Positions 15,869 to 24,062 of a stretch of DNA of 64,000 nt are shown here, piece after piece. This DNA comes from Paenibacillus physcomitrellae (GTDB lineage: Bacteria; Bacillota; Bacilli; Paenibacillales; Paenibacillaceae). A model generated the notes under the pieces. The model saw only the letters and a program-made list of their open reading frames with translations. It did not search any database and was not told where the DNA came from. The position numbers and the translations under genes are program-made. The stretch lies in assembly GCF_002240225.1 (NCBI RefSeq), contig NZ_CP022584.1, positions 992,001 to 1,056,000 of the forward strand, read 5' to 3'. Numbering within the stretch: the first letter of the stretch is position 1; each line of letters starts with the position of its first letter.

Positions 15869-16882
15869 CTATGCCTTCTGCTCCAGCAGATGGTTAAGCA
15901 TATCTTCGAGCGGAACGGTCGCCAAGGCGATCGCCGTATCGGTAACCCCGTAATAAATGTGCAGAATGCCTTCGTCCAATACACAGCCGGTCGGGAAAAT
16001 GACATTTGGAATCTGGTAGCCGAATTTCTCGTAATAGGTTTCTGGCTCCATAATGAAGTTGGAAGTTCTGGCCAGCACTTTATTCGGATTCTCCAGATCC
16101 AGCAGCATGGCCCCTACGCGGTAAACGGTATTCTGATCCACCCCGTGGTACAACAGAAGCCAGCCGTGTTCGGTGCGGATTGGCGGCGTGGAGCTGCCGA
16201 TTTTTTTGCCTTCCCATTCATTCTCCGCCTTAGCCAGCAGAACAGGTGCTTCCCAGTTGATCAGATCATCGGAATAAGTAATCCAGATTGCGGCCTGGTC
16301 AGTGCCGAACGCTTCGCCGATATATTCTTCCGGTCTGCGGAGCAGGACGTATTTGCCGTTGATCTTCTCCGGGAACAATACGTTGTTTCGGTCGTTGATC
16401 TCAAGCGGAGTAGTAGTCGTGACATATTCCCAATCGATCAGATTGCGGGAGGACATCAGCACGGAGCGGGTCAGCCAGTGCCCTTCCTCTTCGCCCCAGC
16501 CATCCGGATAAGTAGGAATCGAACGTTCCGGAATACCAGTACCCGTAGGGTAATAGTTCATGGCGCAAGGACGGACCGCAATGGTCATGTAGAATGTGTC
16601 TTCGATTTTGACCATCCGGGGATCCTGTACGCTTCCGTACGGAAAACCGAGCATATCCGGAGTTACAACCGGCTGATCGGTAACATGCTTGAAATGCACG
16701 CCGTCTTCGCTCTCCAGCAAACCGAGGAAGTTCTTGCACGGTGTCAGCGAACCCGCAGTCCGTTCGATCATGTAATATTTGCCGTTATCCTTCACAACGG
16801 CCGGGTTAAATACAGTCGCAAGCCGCCATTCATATTCGCCGGGGACGACGATCGGGTTTTCAGGATGTCTAGTGATTTTCAT
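15869..16882 (-). CDS. Glycoside hydrolase family 130 protein (mannoside phosphorylase type)
   Basis: A five-bladed propeller enzyme that typically splits beta-mannosides with phosphate. Motifs include NPIVVPGEYEWRLATVFNPA at the N-terminus, SVQDPRM with the candidate catalytic Asp97, and a C-terminal VIFPTGCVLDEGILHIYYG. No signal peptide, so it acts in the cytoplasm. The open frame runs 49 codons further up, but the ATG at 16882 has GGAGG at 8 bases, giving 337 residues. It precedes the ABC operon on the same strand, 445 bases away, and probably processes the sugars that system imports. Manno-oligosaccharides are the most likely substrate; some members are hydrolases. Confidence 0.85.
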   Translation of the reverse strand: MKITRHPENPIVVPGEYEWRLATVFNPAVVKDNGKYYMIERTAGSLTPCKNFLGLLESEDGVHFKHVTDQPVVTPDMLGFPYGSVQDPRMVKIEDTFYMTIAVRPCAMNYYPTGTGIPERSIPTYPDGWGEEEGHWLTRSVLMSSRNLIDWEYVTTTTPLEINDRNNVLFPEKINGKYVLLRRPEEYIGEAFGTDQAAIWITYSDDLINWEAPVLLAKAENEWEGKKIGSSTPPIRTEHGWLLLYHGVDQNTVYRVGAMLLDLENPNKVLARTSNFIMEPETYYEKFGYQIPNVIFPTGCVLDEGILHIYYGVTDTAIALATVPLEDMLNHLLEQKA

Positions 16883-17267
16883 GAATTCCGCCTCCTTGTT
16901 CCAGTACATAGAATTAAAGCCATTATAGCCCCGCCTTCCGGCCACTCCTATCCCAGAAAGTTTCGAAATCATCCGAAATCTAGCGATGGGTTTGAGCATA
17001 AAACATAACGTTATAATGTTTAATGGCATTCTTTTTCTGATCCATGTTCGGATTAATTCTATAATAAACCGGTCCGCACTTTGAAAATATCCCGTAAAAT
17101 TGCGATTCTATCCGTTAATTTTATTTTTAATGACTGATTCAACTTCTTTGGTGGATAGTTAGCCATAATAAAACCGCCATGAAGGCGGTTCGTTTGGCTG
17201 TTCTGCTATCGGATCATAGGAATTTTATTAAAAATAAGGGCCTCCCATTAAACGATATCCAATACCT
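16883..17267. other. Intergenic region with GH130 promoter
   Basis: 385 bases without a gene. On the minus strand a TATAAT (16922-16927) lies about 40 bases before the GH130 start, without a good -35, which suggests activator dependence. An inverted element AACATAACGTTATAATGTT is at 17002-17020. The terminator of the Nudix gene is at 17165-17190. Nothing else is seen. Confidence 0.55.
17165..17190 (-). terminator. Rho-independent terminator of the Nudix gene
   Basis: Stem AACCGCC (17172-17178) with GGCGGTT (17184-17190), then TTTTATTA on the minus strand. It lies about 80 bases after the Nudix stop. Confidence 0.7.
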
Positions 17268-17756
17268 TTATACACGTCTTTCAAGCTTGACCCTACATTC
17301 TGAAGTGGTCGCTGTGACGTATTCGATATAATTTACAGAGCCGTTATAGTTCAAATAAGATTCATAACGCATGCGAATGGCCGGTAAAGTAATCCAGTCC
17401 AGCACCTGTTCCTTGGGAACCCATTTGCTTTCGCTTGTTTCATCTGAAGTAGCTAGCTCTCCGCCTACAGCTCGGCACACGAAATCAAACATAACCTTAG
17501 TAGGAACGTCAGTTACTCCGTCATACCATTTATGTACCGCTGTATTCGAAATTACACTAATTAAATGGCTGACTGTGGCATCTATTCCACTTTCCTCTTT
17601 GATTTCACGGATCACGCCATCAATCAGGTTCTCCCCCACTTCCGTGATCCCGCCCGGATAAACCCAGCCATCGTCATGAGCTTTGACTAACAAGATATTT
17701 CCGTTCCCATCTTCTACAATTCCGCCTGCCGATACGATATGTGTCGGAAATGCCAT
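17268..17756 (-). CDS. Nudix hydrolase
   Basis: A 162-residue pyrophosphohydrolase for nucleoside diphosphates linked to another moiety. The complete Nudix box GX5EX7REUXEEXGU is present as GITEVGENLIDGVI followed by REIKEESGI (about 37-59), which binds the catalytic Mg2+. The substrate cannot be inferred. GGAGG is 9 bases before the ATG and overlaps the end of the DJ-1/PfpI gene 4 bases upstream, so the two are one operon. Confidence 0.88.
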   Translation of the reverse strand: MAFPTHIVSAGGIVEDGNGNILLVKAHDDGWVYPGGITEVGENLIDGVIREIKEESGIDATVSHLISVISNTAVHKWYDGVTDVPTKVMFDFVCRAVGGELATSDETSESKWVPKEQVLDWITLPAIRMRYESYLNYNGSVNYIEYVTATTSECRVKLERRV

Positions 17757-17760
17757 TTCA

Positions 17761-18351
17761 CTAACCTCCTTCCCTCACCACGATTCCGACGACCGAATAA
17801 GGGTAATCGATCTGTTTCTTCACTACAGCCGCCGCTTCCGGCCCGGCAAGCAGCCCAACGACGTACAATCCGAGGTCGATAGAGGTGGCCACACCGCCTG
17901 CCGTGATCATTTTCCCGTCTCTGACGATTCGTGCTTTGATCACTTCTCTACAGTAAGGTTCCAAGAGCTCATACACATTGGGATGGGTGGTCGCCTGCTT
18001 TTCTTCTAGAAAACCCGCCGCTCCCCATATTAACGATCCCGTACACACGGAAACCTTATACTCGGCAGGCTCAGCCGTCCGAATCCAATTGATGAAATCA
18101 AGGTCATCCTTTAGCTTTCTGGTCCCCATTCCTCCCGGAATAAAAACAAGATCGTAACCCGATAAATCCGGTTTTACGGCGTCCACCTTCACCCGCATTC
18201 CAAGTTCATCCCTGACTTCCTCCGACATGGCGCAGAGTTCCCACGTAGTCCCCTTAGTCCGTTCAAATTGGCGGAGCCGGTTGACAACATCGTAGAACCC
18301 GACAAAATCAAGAAAAGTAACGCCATTAAATAAAACGAAAGCAATCTTCAT
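17761..18351 (-). CDS. DJ-1/PfpI family protein
   Basis: A class I glutamine amidotransferase-like fold of 196 residues. The nucleophile elbow is SVCTGSLIWGAAGFL, with Cys103 preceding Thr-Gly-Ser, as in isonitrile hydratase-like and regulatory DJ-1 proteins; IPGGMGTRKL forms the oxyanion-side loop. The open frame extends 40 codons upstream, but the ATG at 18351 has AAAGGA at 8 bases. Its activity could be a stress protease/glyoxalase-like function or a hydratase. It is cotranscribed with the Nudix gene and borders the A+T-rich defence block. Confidence 0.85.
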   Translation of the reverse strand: MKIAFVLFNGVTFLDFVGFYDVVNRLRQFERTKGTTWELCAMSEEVRDELGMRVKVDAVKPDLSGYDLVFIPGGMGTRKLKDDLDFINWIRTAEPAEYKVSVCTGSLIWGAAGFLEEKQATTHPNVYELLEPYCREVIKARIVRDGKMITAGGVATSIDLGLYVVGLLAGPEAAAVVKKQIDYPYSVVGIVVREGG

Positions 18352-18484
18352 CTGATCCGTCCTTTCCATTGTTTTAAAGGATGATAATTGAAGATAAATC
18401 AGGTAGAAACTCCATATATTCCTTCCATCATGGAGAATCGAGAAAAATACCCACTCAGACAGTGCGTTCAAATATTAATCAAAG

Positions 18485-19351
18485 CTAAGAAACACTTCTT
18501 AACTGTGTAACTCTTTCCTTTATAAAATTAAGTTCATTGACATTAATATTGGTTGCAAGGAAATTAATGAAATCCATATTATTTGGCAATGGACCACCTG
18601 TAAGTTTAATTAAATGCATTTGGAATGCCTCTAAAATTTGCTTACCAGGATATATAAATATAAAATCAAATTCTCCCTGCTCTACACAAATTTTCATTTC
18701 CTTAAAAGTTTTTTTAAGACCAATTGTTAAACCACTTTGTTTGTAGAATTTATATACTTCGTTAACATATGAGGATATTTTCCGTCTATCCAGTTGATGA
18801 GTCTTTTCATCTAAAAATCTTTTCACCTTCAACTTGGTGTTTACAACTGGAATTTGAAGTTTCTGAATAGCAAGAAATAAATACAAAATTTTTTTTAAAT
18901 TATCTTCGATTTCCCTTTTCCAACTAGAGAAAGAAAGTTTATTTACACATTCAGTTCTTCCCACTTGCAACCGTCCGTTTAAATAAAAAGAACCAGCTTT
19001 TTCACAAATAAGATAGTTCTCAATTGAATATCTTTCGAGATATAAGAAATTTTGATCAACTATTAGTTTTTTACCTAATATATCATCAAAGTCTTTATCG
19101 GCAATAAATAAACAGGGATTTGGAAAACTAGAAGGATTCATTTTATATTTACCATATAGATTAATAAGATTTGGTTTTCCTTCGGTAGGGTGAACCTTTA
19201 CCTTCTGTACTTCTAATTTTTCAAAAATAGCTTCATAAATATTGACCCCATTTACATCCTCTATATACACCATCATTTCATCGTAACTTCCATAAAAAAT
19301 TGCAAGATTTAATTGTGCTTCATCTGAATACTTTGGAATTAAATCATCCAT
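18485..19351 (-). CDS. DUF4435 (TOPRIM-like) protein, candidate AriB effector of a PARIS-like system
   Basis: A 288-residue protein with the features of DUF4435: a Glu in VYIEDVNG (Glu31), a D-x-D in FIADKDFDD (Asp85, Asp87) and the conserved YSIENYL (108-114). Together these give the TOPRIM/OLD-like metal-binding set. In the described PARIS anti-phage system, AriB of this family is an effector nuclease held by the AAA ATPase AriA and freed when a phage anti-restriction protein is sensed. Length matches AriB. The gene follows the ATPase gene by 4 bases, its ribosome binding site lies in the end of that gene, and both are markedly A+T-rich, which suggests acquisition. Other ATPase-DUF4435 pairs exist, so the PARIS name is probable, not certain. 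Confidence 0.75.
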   Translation of the reverse strand: MDDLIPKYSDEAQLNLAIFYGSYDEMMVYIEDVNGVNIYEAIFEKLEVQKVKVHPTEGKPNLINLYGKYKMNPSSFPNPCLFIADKDFDDILGKKLIVDQNFLYLERYSIENYLICEKAGSFYLNGRLQVGRTECVNKLSFSSWKREIEDNLKKILYLFLAIQKLQIPVVNTKLKVKRFLDEKTHQLDRRKISSYVNEVYKFYKQSGLTIGLKKTFKEMKICVEQGEFDFIFIYPGKQILEAFQMHLIKLTGGPLPNNMDFINFLATNINVNELNFIKERVTQLRSVS

Positions 19352-19355
19352 CAGT

Positions 19356-20657
19356 TTAAATTTCCTTTCCTAAAGGCTTACATTTTTCTCTAAAGGGCCC
19401 TATTATTTCTGGTGAATGAGTAGCAAAAATAAATTGATTGTTTGGTGCTATACTTAACGCTGCTTTACAAAAACGTTGTTGCCAATGTAAGTGAAGGGAC
19501 AGCTCAGGCTCATCAATAATAAAGGTTGAACCATCGTTATTGTCTTTTTGAAATATTAAATAAGCGAAAAATATTACAAGTTGTTTCTCACCCGAAGACA
19601 ATTTACTTAATTCAAAATATTTATCTTTAGATTGAGGATCTAACAACTTAAAAAATAGGCCTAATTTATCTTCAGTCCTTAGAAAGATACTCTTTCCGCT
19701 ATCAACAAGGAAGCTATTTACAGTTTCAAGGAAAGTAGTTATTGGTTTGTTAGCATCAATTTTTTTTTGATTTTTCTTTTCAGCAATCTCTGATAGACTT
19801 TTGATCTTAAAATATTGAGACATATTAGCAACCAAACGTGCTTGTATTTTGCGTTCTTTCTCATTAAATTGGTCATCAGGATTATCTAAAACACTCTTCA
19901 TATCCTTATTCATTAGATTAACGAATCTTTCAAATGCCTCACTATCGAGTCCTATTTCTCTTAAAGCGTTACTTAATTTCTTAATTTCATCATCCTTAGG
20001 AAATCCCCGAACCTTCTTAGGAGAAATATAATTCTGTGTGTCATATGAGAACATTGCTTGAAATATTTCATTTCGCATTTCTCTATTGTATCTTTCAGAC
20101 TTACTAATAATTTCGTGATATTTTATAGTCGCTAGCTCATTTACATGTTTAATCGACTCATCTAAGTTACTAACAGGCCTTGAACTTGTAGAGTACTCGG
20201 TCTGATTTTTATGAATATCTCTGGTTAAAGAAAGAAAATAGGTTGGACAAGCTTTCTTTAAACTTTTTATAGGCTCGAAATTCGTTAGGTCACTGCTCTC
20301 ATTTTTTCTTCCCAGAAGGAAGGCAGACGAAGTCTTAGAATGTAAATGTTGATTTCTTAAATCTAACTTTTCTACCTCGTGTGTACCCGTTTCGCCACTA
20401 ATGATATAACTTCCATTAAAATTTTCCAAGCTTATTGTCCTGTAAAGCTCACCTTCATAATACTCAATATAAACAATTTCGAATTCATATTTTAACAGCG
20501 GAGCCAACTGACCAGTAAGAATTGATGATAGAATATTTAAAACTGTCGTCTTTCCTGATCCATTTTTTCCGACAAGCAGGGTTAAGTCACTATTAAAGTC
20601 AACAAAGACATCTTTAAATCCGTGAAGCTTTTTAATTGAAATATAATTGATTGTCAT
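19356..20657 (-). CDS. AAA (ABC/SMC-type) ATPase, candidate AriA of a PARIS-like system
   Basis: A 433-residue ATPase of the AAA_15/OLD-like class. Walker A is LLVGKNGSGKTTV (27-39), the ABC-type signature is LSSGEKQLV (353-361), Walker B is FIIDEPELSL (379-388) and the H-loop is ATHSP (412-416). The long central part (about 130-330) is helical and charged. No TOPRIM domain is attached, unlike OLD nucleases; that activity is in the next gene (DUF4435). This two-gene layout and the sizes match PARIS, in which AriA forms a scaffold that senses phage anti-restriction proteins. TAGGAGGG precedes the ATG. Base composition is clearly lower in G+C than the flanking genes. Confidence 0.78.
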   Translation of the reverse strand: MTINYISIKKLHGFKDVFVDFNSDLTLLVGKNGSGKTTVLNILSSILTGQLAPLLKYEFEIVYIEYYEGELYRTISLENFNGSYIISGETGTHEVEKLDLRNQHLHSKTSSAFLLGRKNESSDLTNFEPIKSLKKACPTYFLSLTRDIHKNQTEYSTSSRPVSNLDESIKHVNELATIKYHEIISKSERYNREMRNEIFQAMFSYDTQNYISPKKVRGFPKDDEIKKLSNALREIGLDSEAFERFVNLMNKDMKSVLDNPDDQFNEKERKIQARLVANMSQYFKIKSLSEIAEKKNQKKIDANKPITTFLETVNSFLVDSGKSIFLRTEDKLGLFFKLLDPQSKDKYFELSKLSSGEKQLVIFFAYLIFQKDNNDGSTFIIDEPELSLHLHWQQRFCKAALSIAPNNQFIFATHSPEIIGPFREKCKPLGKEI

Positions 20658-21093
20658 ATTATCCCTCCTAATGTGTATAATAACAGATTAACAAGACTTT
20701 TGAGGCAAATTAAACATTTGCATAAAACCAAGCATACCCATAAGGTTAGGGACGTCTAAGTTTTTTTGTTGCTTTCTATTTTTTGAATGAGAAATATAGA
20801 TCGAAACCCTCCTCATATTTCTAATTTATCAGAAAACACGTGGAATAATAGATTATCTATTCTCCAATTTAGTCATCTATTCTGTGTCCGTTGATTTGGA
20901 ACCTCTACATTACACTTTGGATATGTGAACCTGTCTTTCATTTCTGGACATTCATCTAAGTTGGGGGCTGCAAAAGTCTTGCGAAAATCACTGGTTTAAG
21001 TTCCTATTTGGAAGCATAAAAAACTTGTATTGGGTGAAGAGGAGCACGAGCTTGTCTTCATTTTTATCCTATCCGTAAAAACATCCTTTCTAA

Positions 21094-21174
21094 CTAACTT
21101 ACGTCGCGCCCCCATCGTTGCTTTATTTCATCCGAAGTTCTGTTCAGCTCCTGGCGTTCGACAAAACTGATCAT
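21094..21174 (-). CDS. Possible micro-ORF or gene remnant (26 residues)
   Basis: ATG at 21174 with GGAG 5 bases before it; the product begins MISFVERQELNRTSDEIKQR and ends in WGRDVS. The composition is protein-like (charged helix), yet it is too short to assign. It could be the surviving end of a decayed gene. It lies in the degenerate zone upstream of the PARIS-like ATPase. Confidence 0.25.
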   Translation of the reverse strand: MISFVERQELNRTSDEIKQRWGRDVS

Positions 21175-21278
21175 CTCTGCTCCAAGTTAAAACCTAATCA
21201 ACAATGTCCATTGTTATGAGCTTGAGGTTCAGTTATTTGGATTCATGTGAATTTGTATCCGTAACCTCATTTCTTTCT

Positions 21279-21431
21279 TTATTGAATTTTCTTGACGTTT
21301 CCCATTTTCCACGGATCATAAACTTCACGTACTTCAAGCATTTCTTTTTTTAAACACAGCGAGAATCTCGGGCTAGAGCTAGGCAGACTATATATAGGGC
21401 TACTTTTATATCTTGTTGTAGAGTCAGTCAT
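21279..21431 (-). CDS. Possible small ORF (50 residues), unknown
   Basis: ATG at 21431 has GGAG at 9 bases. The product is Ser/Pro-rich at first (YKSSPIYSLPSSSPRF) and then helical (KKEMLEVREVYDPWKMGNV). There is no signal peptide and no known domain. It may be a genuine small gene of the acquired block or a fragment. Confidence 0.3.
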   Translation of the reverse strand: MTDSTTRYKSSPIYSLPSSSPRFSLCLKKEMLEVREVYDPWKMGNVKKIQ

Positions 21432-21475
21432 TTGCTACTTCTCCATTCCCAGGCTAAATTAAATGTACTGCAAAA

Positions 21476-22036
21476 TTAAAATTGAAATCGTTCCCTAATC
21501 ATTTCCGCTGCTTCGTCCGGGCCAAGCTTCGAATTATTGATTCTCAGATAATGGTCCCTCGATATTTCTCCCGGCAAAGAGTTCAGTCGGTATTTCTCAT
21601 GAGTTCTGATCAAATTGGCTTCGGATTTCTCTAAATGACGTTTGGTCGGCTTATGCTCAAGCCGGTTTGGAGTTTTGTTTCGGTATAACCGTTCTTCGAG
21701 TTCCGCTTCAAGTTCCACCCAATAAACCGTCCATCCTCTGGACTCAAATAAATTCGTGATTCCTTCGACATACTCCCAATCCTGCTGCAGATCAAATCCC
21801 CAAACGTACGTGAAGATAAAGCCGTCCATGCTGCTTTGTGAAACTTCCTCAAAAATCTCCTGCCTGATCAGGCTCACCAGCCGATTACCGGAAGGAGTTC
21901 CATATTCAAAAAATGGCGCCACAAATTCAATCGACATATGATTGTGAAACAACTTGAAATTGGTTTTGGCAGCCAGACTTTGGCCCACCGTCATTTTTCC
22001 CACCGCTTGCGGGCCAAAAAGAATTACGAAGTGCAT
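21476..22036 (-). CDS. P-loop kinase-like ATPase (AAA family)
   Basis: A 186-residue nucleotide-binding protein with Walker A FGPQAVGKMTVG (about residues 7-18), resembling small kinases such as shikimate kinase or predicted nucleotide kinases; the Arg-rich ERLYRNKTPNRLEHKPTKRH could be the lid. The phosphate acceptor is unknown. The frame has an earlier ATG at 22045, but that codon touches the GGGAGG; the ATG at 22036 has 9-base spacing. Base composition returns toward that of the rest of the window here, marking the right edge of the A+T-rich block. Confidence 0.75.
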   Translation of the reverse strand: MHFVILFGPQAVGKMTVGQSLAAKTNFKLFHNHMSIEFVAPFFEYGTPSGNRLVSLIRQEIFEEVSQSSMDGFIFTYVWGFDLQQDWEYVEGITNLFESRGWTVYWVELEAELEERLYRNKTPNRLEHKPTKRHLEKSEANLIRTHEKYRLNSLPGEISRDHYLRINNSKLGPDEAAEMIRERFQF

Positions 22037-22120
22037 AAGGATCATCCTCCCTAATCTGTATTTTTAAGCCAAGGATAATTTTCCTGATTATACCATCACA
22101 ACTTTCCACTTGTCTTAACA

Positions 22121-22162
22121 AAAAAAGATCCGTGCAGATTCAATTCTGTCATCCGGATCTTG
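22121..22162 (-). terminator. Rho-independent terminator of the radical SAM gene
   Basis: Outer stem AAGATCCG/CGGATCTT with an inner CAGA/TCTG stem, followed on the minus strand by TTTTTT. It lies about 35 bases after the stop at 22198. Confidence 0.75.
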
Positions 22163-22197
22163 TTTGCTTTAAATTTTGAGGGTTGTTGAATGCTCTG

Positions 22198-23193
22198 CTA
22201 GAACCCAAACGACAGCTGCTCTACGGGCAGCTCCCCGGTTATCTCCTCCAGGGCAGCAGCTTTGGACAATAATGCTCCGCTATCGTCGGCAGTCGACCTC
22301 TTGCTCTTAGGCATAGAGGTTTCTTCTCCCGTTAAAGCGTACTTCCGCTGCAGCTCATCGGTAATCCGGCGGATGCGTTCGCGGTAACTTTCGTCCGTGT
22401 AAGCCCCTCCTTGGTATAAATCCCTGTAAGCCTGCAGCTTCTCCGGAAAATGTTCGCGCAACGTCTTGTAATACCAGCCTTTCACATCCGGAGATAACCG
22501 CAGTAGCGAAGTCATGACAAAGTCGGCTCCGCCCTTTCGGGCAGCTGCAAATAGGGACTCCAGCCCCTCCTTGTCATCGGTCAGCAAAGGCAGGATCGGC
22601 GCAACAAACACGCCCGTCCGAATGCCGCTTCCGCTTAATGCTTCCAGCGCCTCAAGCCGTTTAAATGGCAATGGAGCACCAGGCTCCAGCAGACGGATCA
22701 GCTTCGCGTCAAGCGAACCGATGCTGATATTGACCAAAATATCGTCCATCGCCTGCAGCAGATCAAGATCCCGCAGAACAAGCGGGGAACGTGTCGTGAT
22801 CGACGTGCGAATCCGGTATTTAGCCATTACCTTCAGGCATTCCCGCGTAATGCGGGTTTTGCTCTCTACCGGCTGATAAGGATCGGTAACCGTTCCGATA
22901 GCCACACGTCCGATATGGCGGCGGACCGCCTCCAAATCGTGGGCATACCGGACAGCCAGTTTGGACAGCTGCGCTTCCAGCGCTTCGGCTGCATTCATTT
23001 TCAACAGGATATGGTTCTGGAACTCATCATTGGCCTGCTTATCAATAAATCCCTGAAACCCCCGGGCATAACAAAAGCTGCAGCCATGCGCGCAGCCTCT
23101 GTATGGATTGATGGACCATTCAAAGGGCATACGTTCTTCTTTCACTTTGGTAAGTGTCTGCTTAGCATGAATCTGCTCATACGTTTTGGCCAT
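22198..23193 (-). CDS. Radical SAM protein (SplB/Rv2578c-like)
   Basis: A 331-residue radical SAM protein. The cluster motif CX3CX2C is at Cys34, Cys38 and Cys41 (YRGCAHGCSFCYAR), the same context as spore photoproduct lyase-related proteins of the Rv2578c/PA0069 group. A TDPYQPVE stretch and ITTRSPLVLRDLDLL follow in the barrel. The reaction is unknown; the subfamily is often linked to DNA repair by similarity to SplB. TTAGGAGG precedes the ATG, and a LexA box lies directly upstream, so it is probably an SOS gene. Confidence 0.85.
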   Translation of the reverse strand: MAKTYEQIHAKQTLTKVKEERMPFEWSINPYRGCAHGCSFCYARGFQGFIDKQANDEFQNHILLKMNAAEALEAQLSKLAVRYAHDLEAVRRHIGRVAIGTVTDPYQPVESKTRITRECLKVMAKYRIRTSITTRSPLVLRDLDLLQAMDDILVNISIGSLDAKLIRLLEPGAPLPFKRLEALEALSGSGIRTGVFVAPILPLLTDDKEGLESLFAAARKGGADFVMTSLLRLSPDVKGWYYKTLREHFPEKLQAYRDLYQGGAYTDESYRERIRRITDELQRKYALTGEETSMPKSKRSTADDSGALLSKAAALEEITGELPVEQLSFGF

Positions 23194-23211
23194 AAATCAG
23201 CCTCCTAATAA

Positions 23212-23223
23212 GAACATTTGTTC
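23212..23223. promoter_or_regulatory. LexA (DinR/SOS) box
   Basis: GAACATTTGTTC, a palindrome matching GAAC-N4-GTTC of the Bacillus-type LexA box. It lies 19 bases before the radical SAM ATG and directly after a TATGAT -10 candidate on the minus strand, so LexA would cover the transcription start. Confidence 0.7.
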
Positions 23224-23311
23224 TTATCATAACACAAACCGAAGCACTTATCCCTATTTATGTATATGAAAATTTATGGCAGCCGCTTGAAAGCGATGGA
23301 ATGATGAGGTT

Positions 23312-23911
23312 TTAATCGTTTAAACCTTTTCCGTCAAGAATAGACTGAACATATTTTTCAATTCTGGACACTCGGGTCTTGGATTGCTTGGCTTCCGAGA
23401 AATAAAAGAGGTAAGCTCTCTGACGCCCGGGTGTCAACGCTTCAAAAGCCGTCTTGAGGGCAGGCAGTTCAGCGAACTTCTGCTCCAGTTCCTCAGGAAC
23501 GTTGTATTCAGCAGTCTGTTTGAAATCGATTTTCAGTCCGGCTTGTTCAATTTCAATAGCTGCCTGAATATACGCCTTTAAAGTAGCTTCAAGTGCTGTT
23601 ATGTCTTCAATGTTTGTGAACCGAATTTGGCGCGCCGCCTGGACCTTGTCCGTTTGCTGAATTAAAATCCCTGCGGGATCCTTCATCAAAGCCCCTTTGT
23701 GGAACAAAAGCGCGCAATACTCTTTAAATCCGTGGATGATGACGATGTTCTTGCCATTAAAGGTATAGCAAGGGTGCATCCATTTAAAATCCTCGATCAG
23801 CTCGCTGTGACTATCAAGAACAATGGCTCTCAGTTTTACATATTCCTCTTTCCATTTGGTCGCTTTGCTCAGAAATTCTTCAACTTTAGGACTGGTTCTG
23901 TTATTTGTCAT
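23312..23911 (-). CDS. YdeI/OmpD-associated family protein (DUF1801-type)
   Basis: A 199-residue cytosolic protein. The N-terminal half has the DUF1801 fold with DFKWMHPCYTFNGKNIVIIHGFKEY, and the C-terminal half has PEELEQKFAELPALKTAFEALTPGRQRAYLFYFSEAK, typical of the YdeI group. No biochemical role is established. GAGGTG is 7 bases before the ATG. It stands alone between the radical SAM gene and a plus-strand acetyltransferase. Confidence 0.85.
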   Translation of the reverse strand: MTNNRTSPKVEEFLSKATKWKEEYVKLRAIVLDSHSELIEDFKWMHPCYTFNGKNIVIIHGFKEYCALLFHKGALMKDPAGILIQQTDKVQAARQIRFTNIEDITALEATLKAYIQAAIEIEQAGLKIDFKQTAEYNVPEELEQKFAELPALKTAFEALTPGRQRAYLFYFSEAKQSKTRVSRIEKYVQSILDGKGLND

Positions 23912-24000
23912 TCAGAAACACCTCAGAGGGTTAATTTTTATGGGGTTCGGCCAGCAAAATTTAGGCCTAAGCACCACTGTCATTCTATCACGGGATCAGC

Positions 24001-24028
24001 TTGCTACCAAAAGGATATTGAGTATAAT
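24001..24028 (+). promoter_or_regulatory. Sigma-A promoter of the acetyltransferase gene
   Basis: TTGCTA (24001-24006), a 16-base spacer and TATAAT (24023-24028), 34 bases before the ATG at 24063. Confidence 0.7.
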
Positions 24029-24062
24029 ACAGTAAAAGAAAATCCCCTTAAGGAGAGCCAAC

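Larger units (their letters stand above)
20658..21475. other. A+T-rich degenerate region upstream of the PARIS-like pair
   Basis: About 820 bases without an intact gene. It includes the promoter area of the ATPase gene (TGTTAT and TATTATAC hexamers near 20675-20690), two very short minus-strand frames with ribosome binding sites (21094-21174 and 21279-21431) and otherwise no recognisable protein remnant. The loss of coding structure and composition suggest decayed acquired DNA. Confidence 0.5.

Noticed and set aside
19356..20657. OLD-family nuclease, Gabija GajA or retron ATPase
   Set aside because: The ATPase has no fused TOPRIM domain, there is no UvrD-like helicase (GajB), reverse transcriptase or HNH partner, and the next gene is DUF4435.
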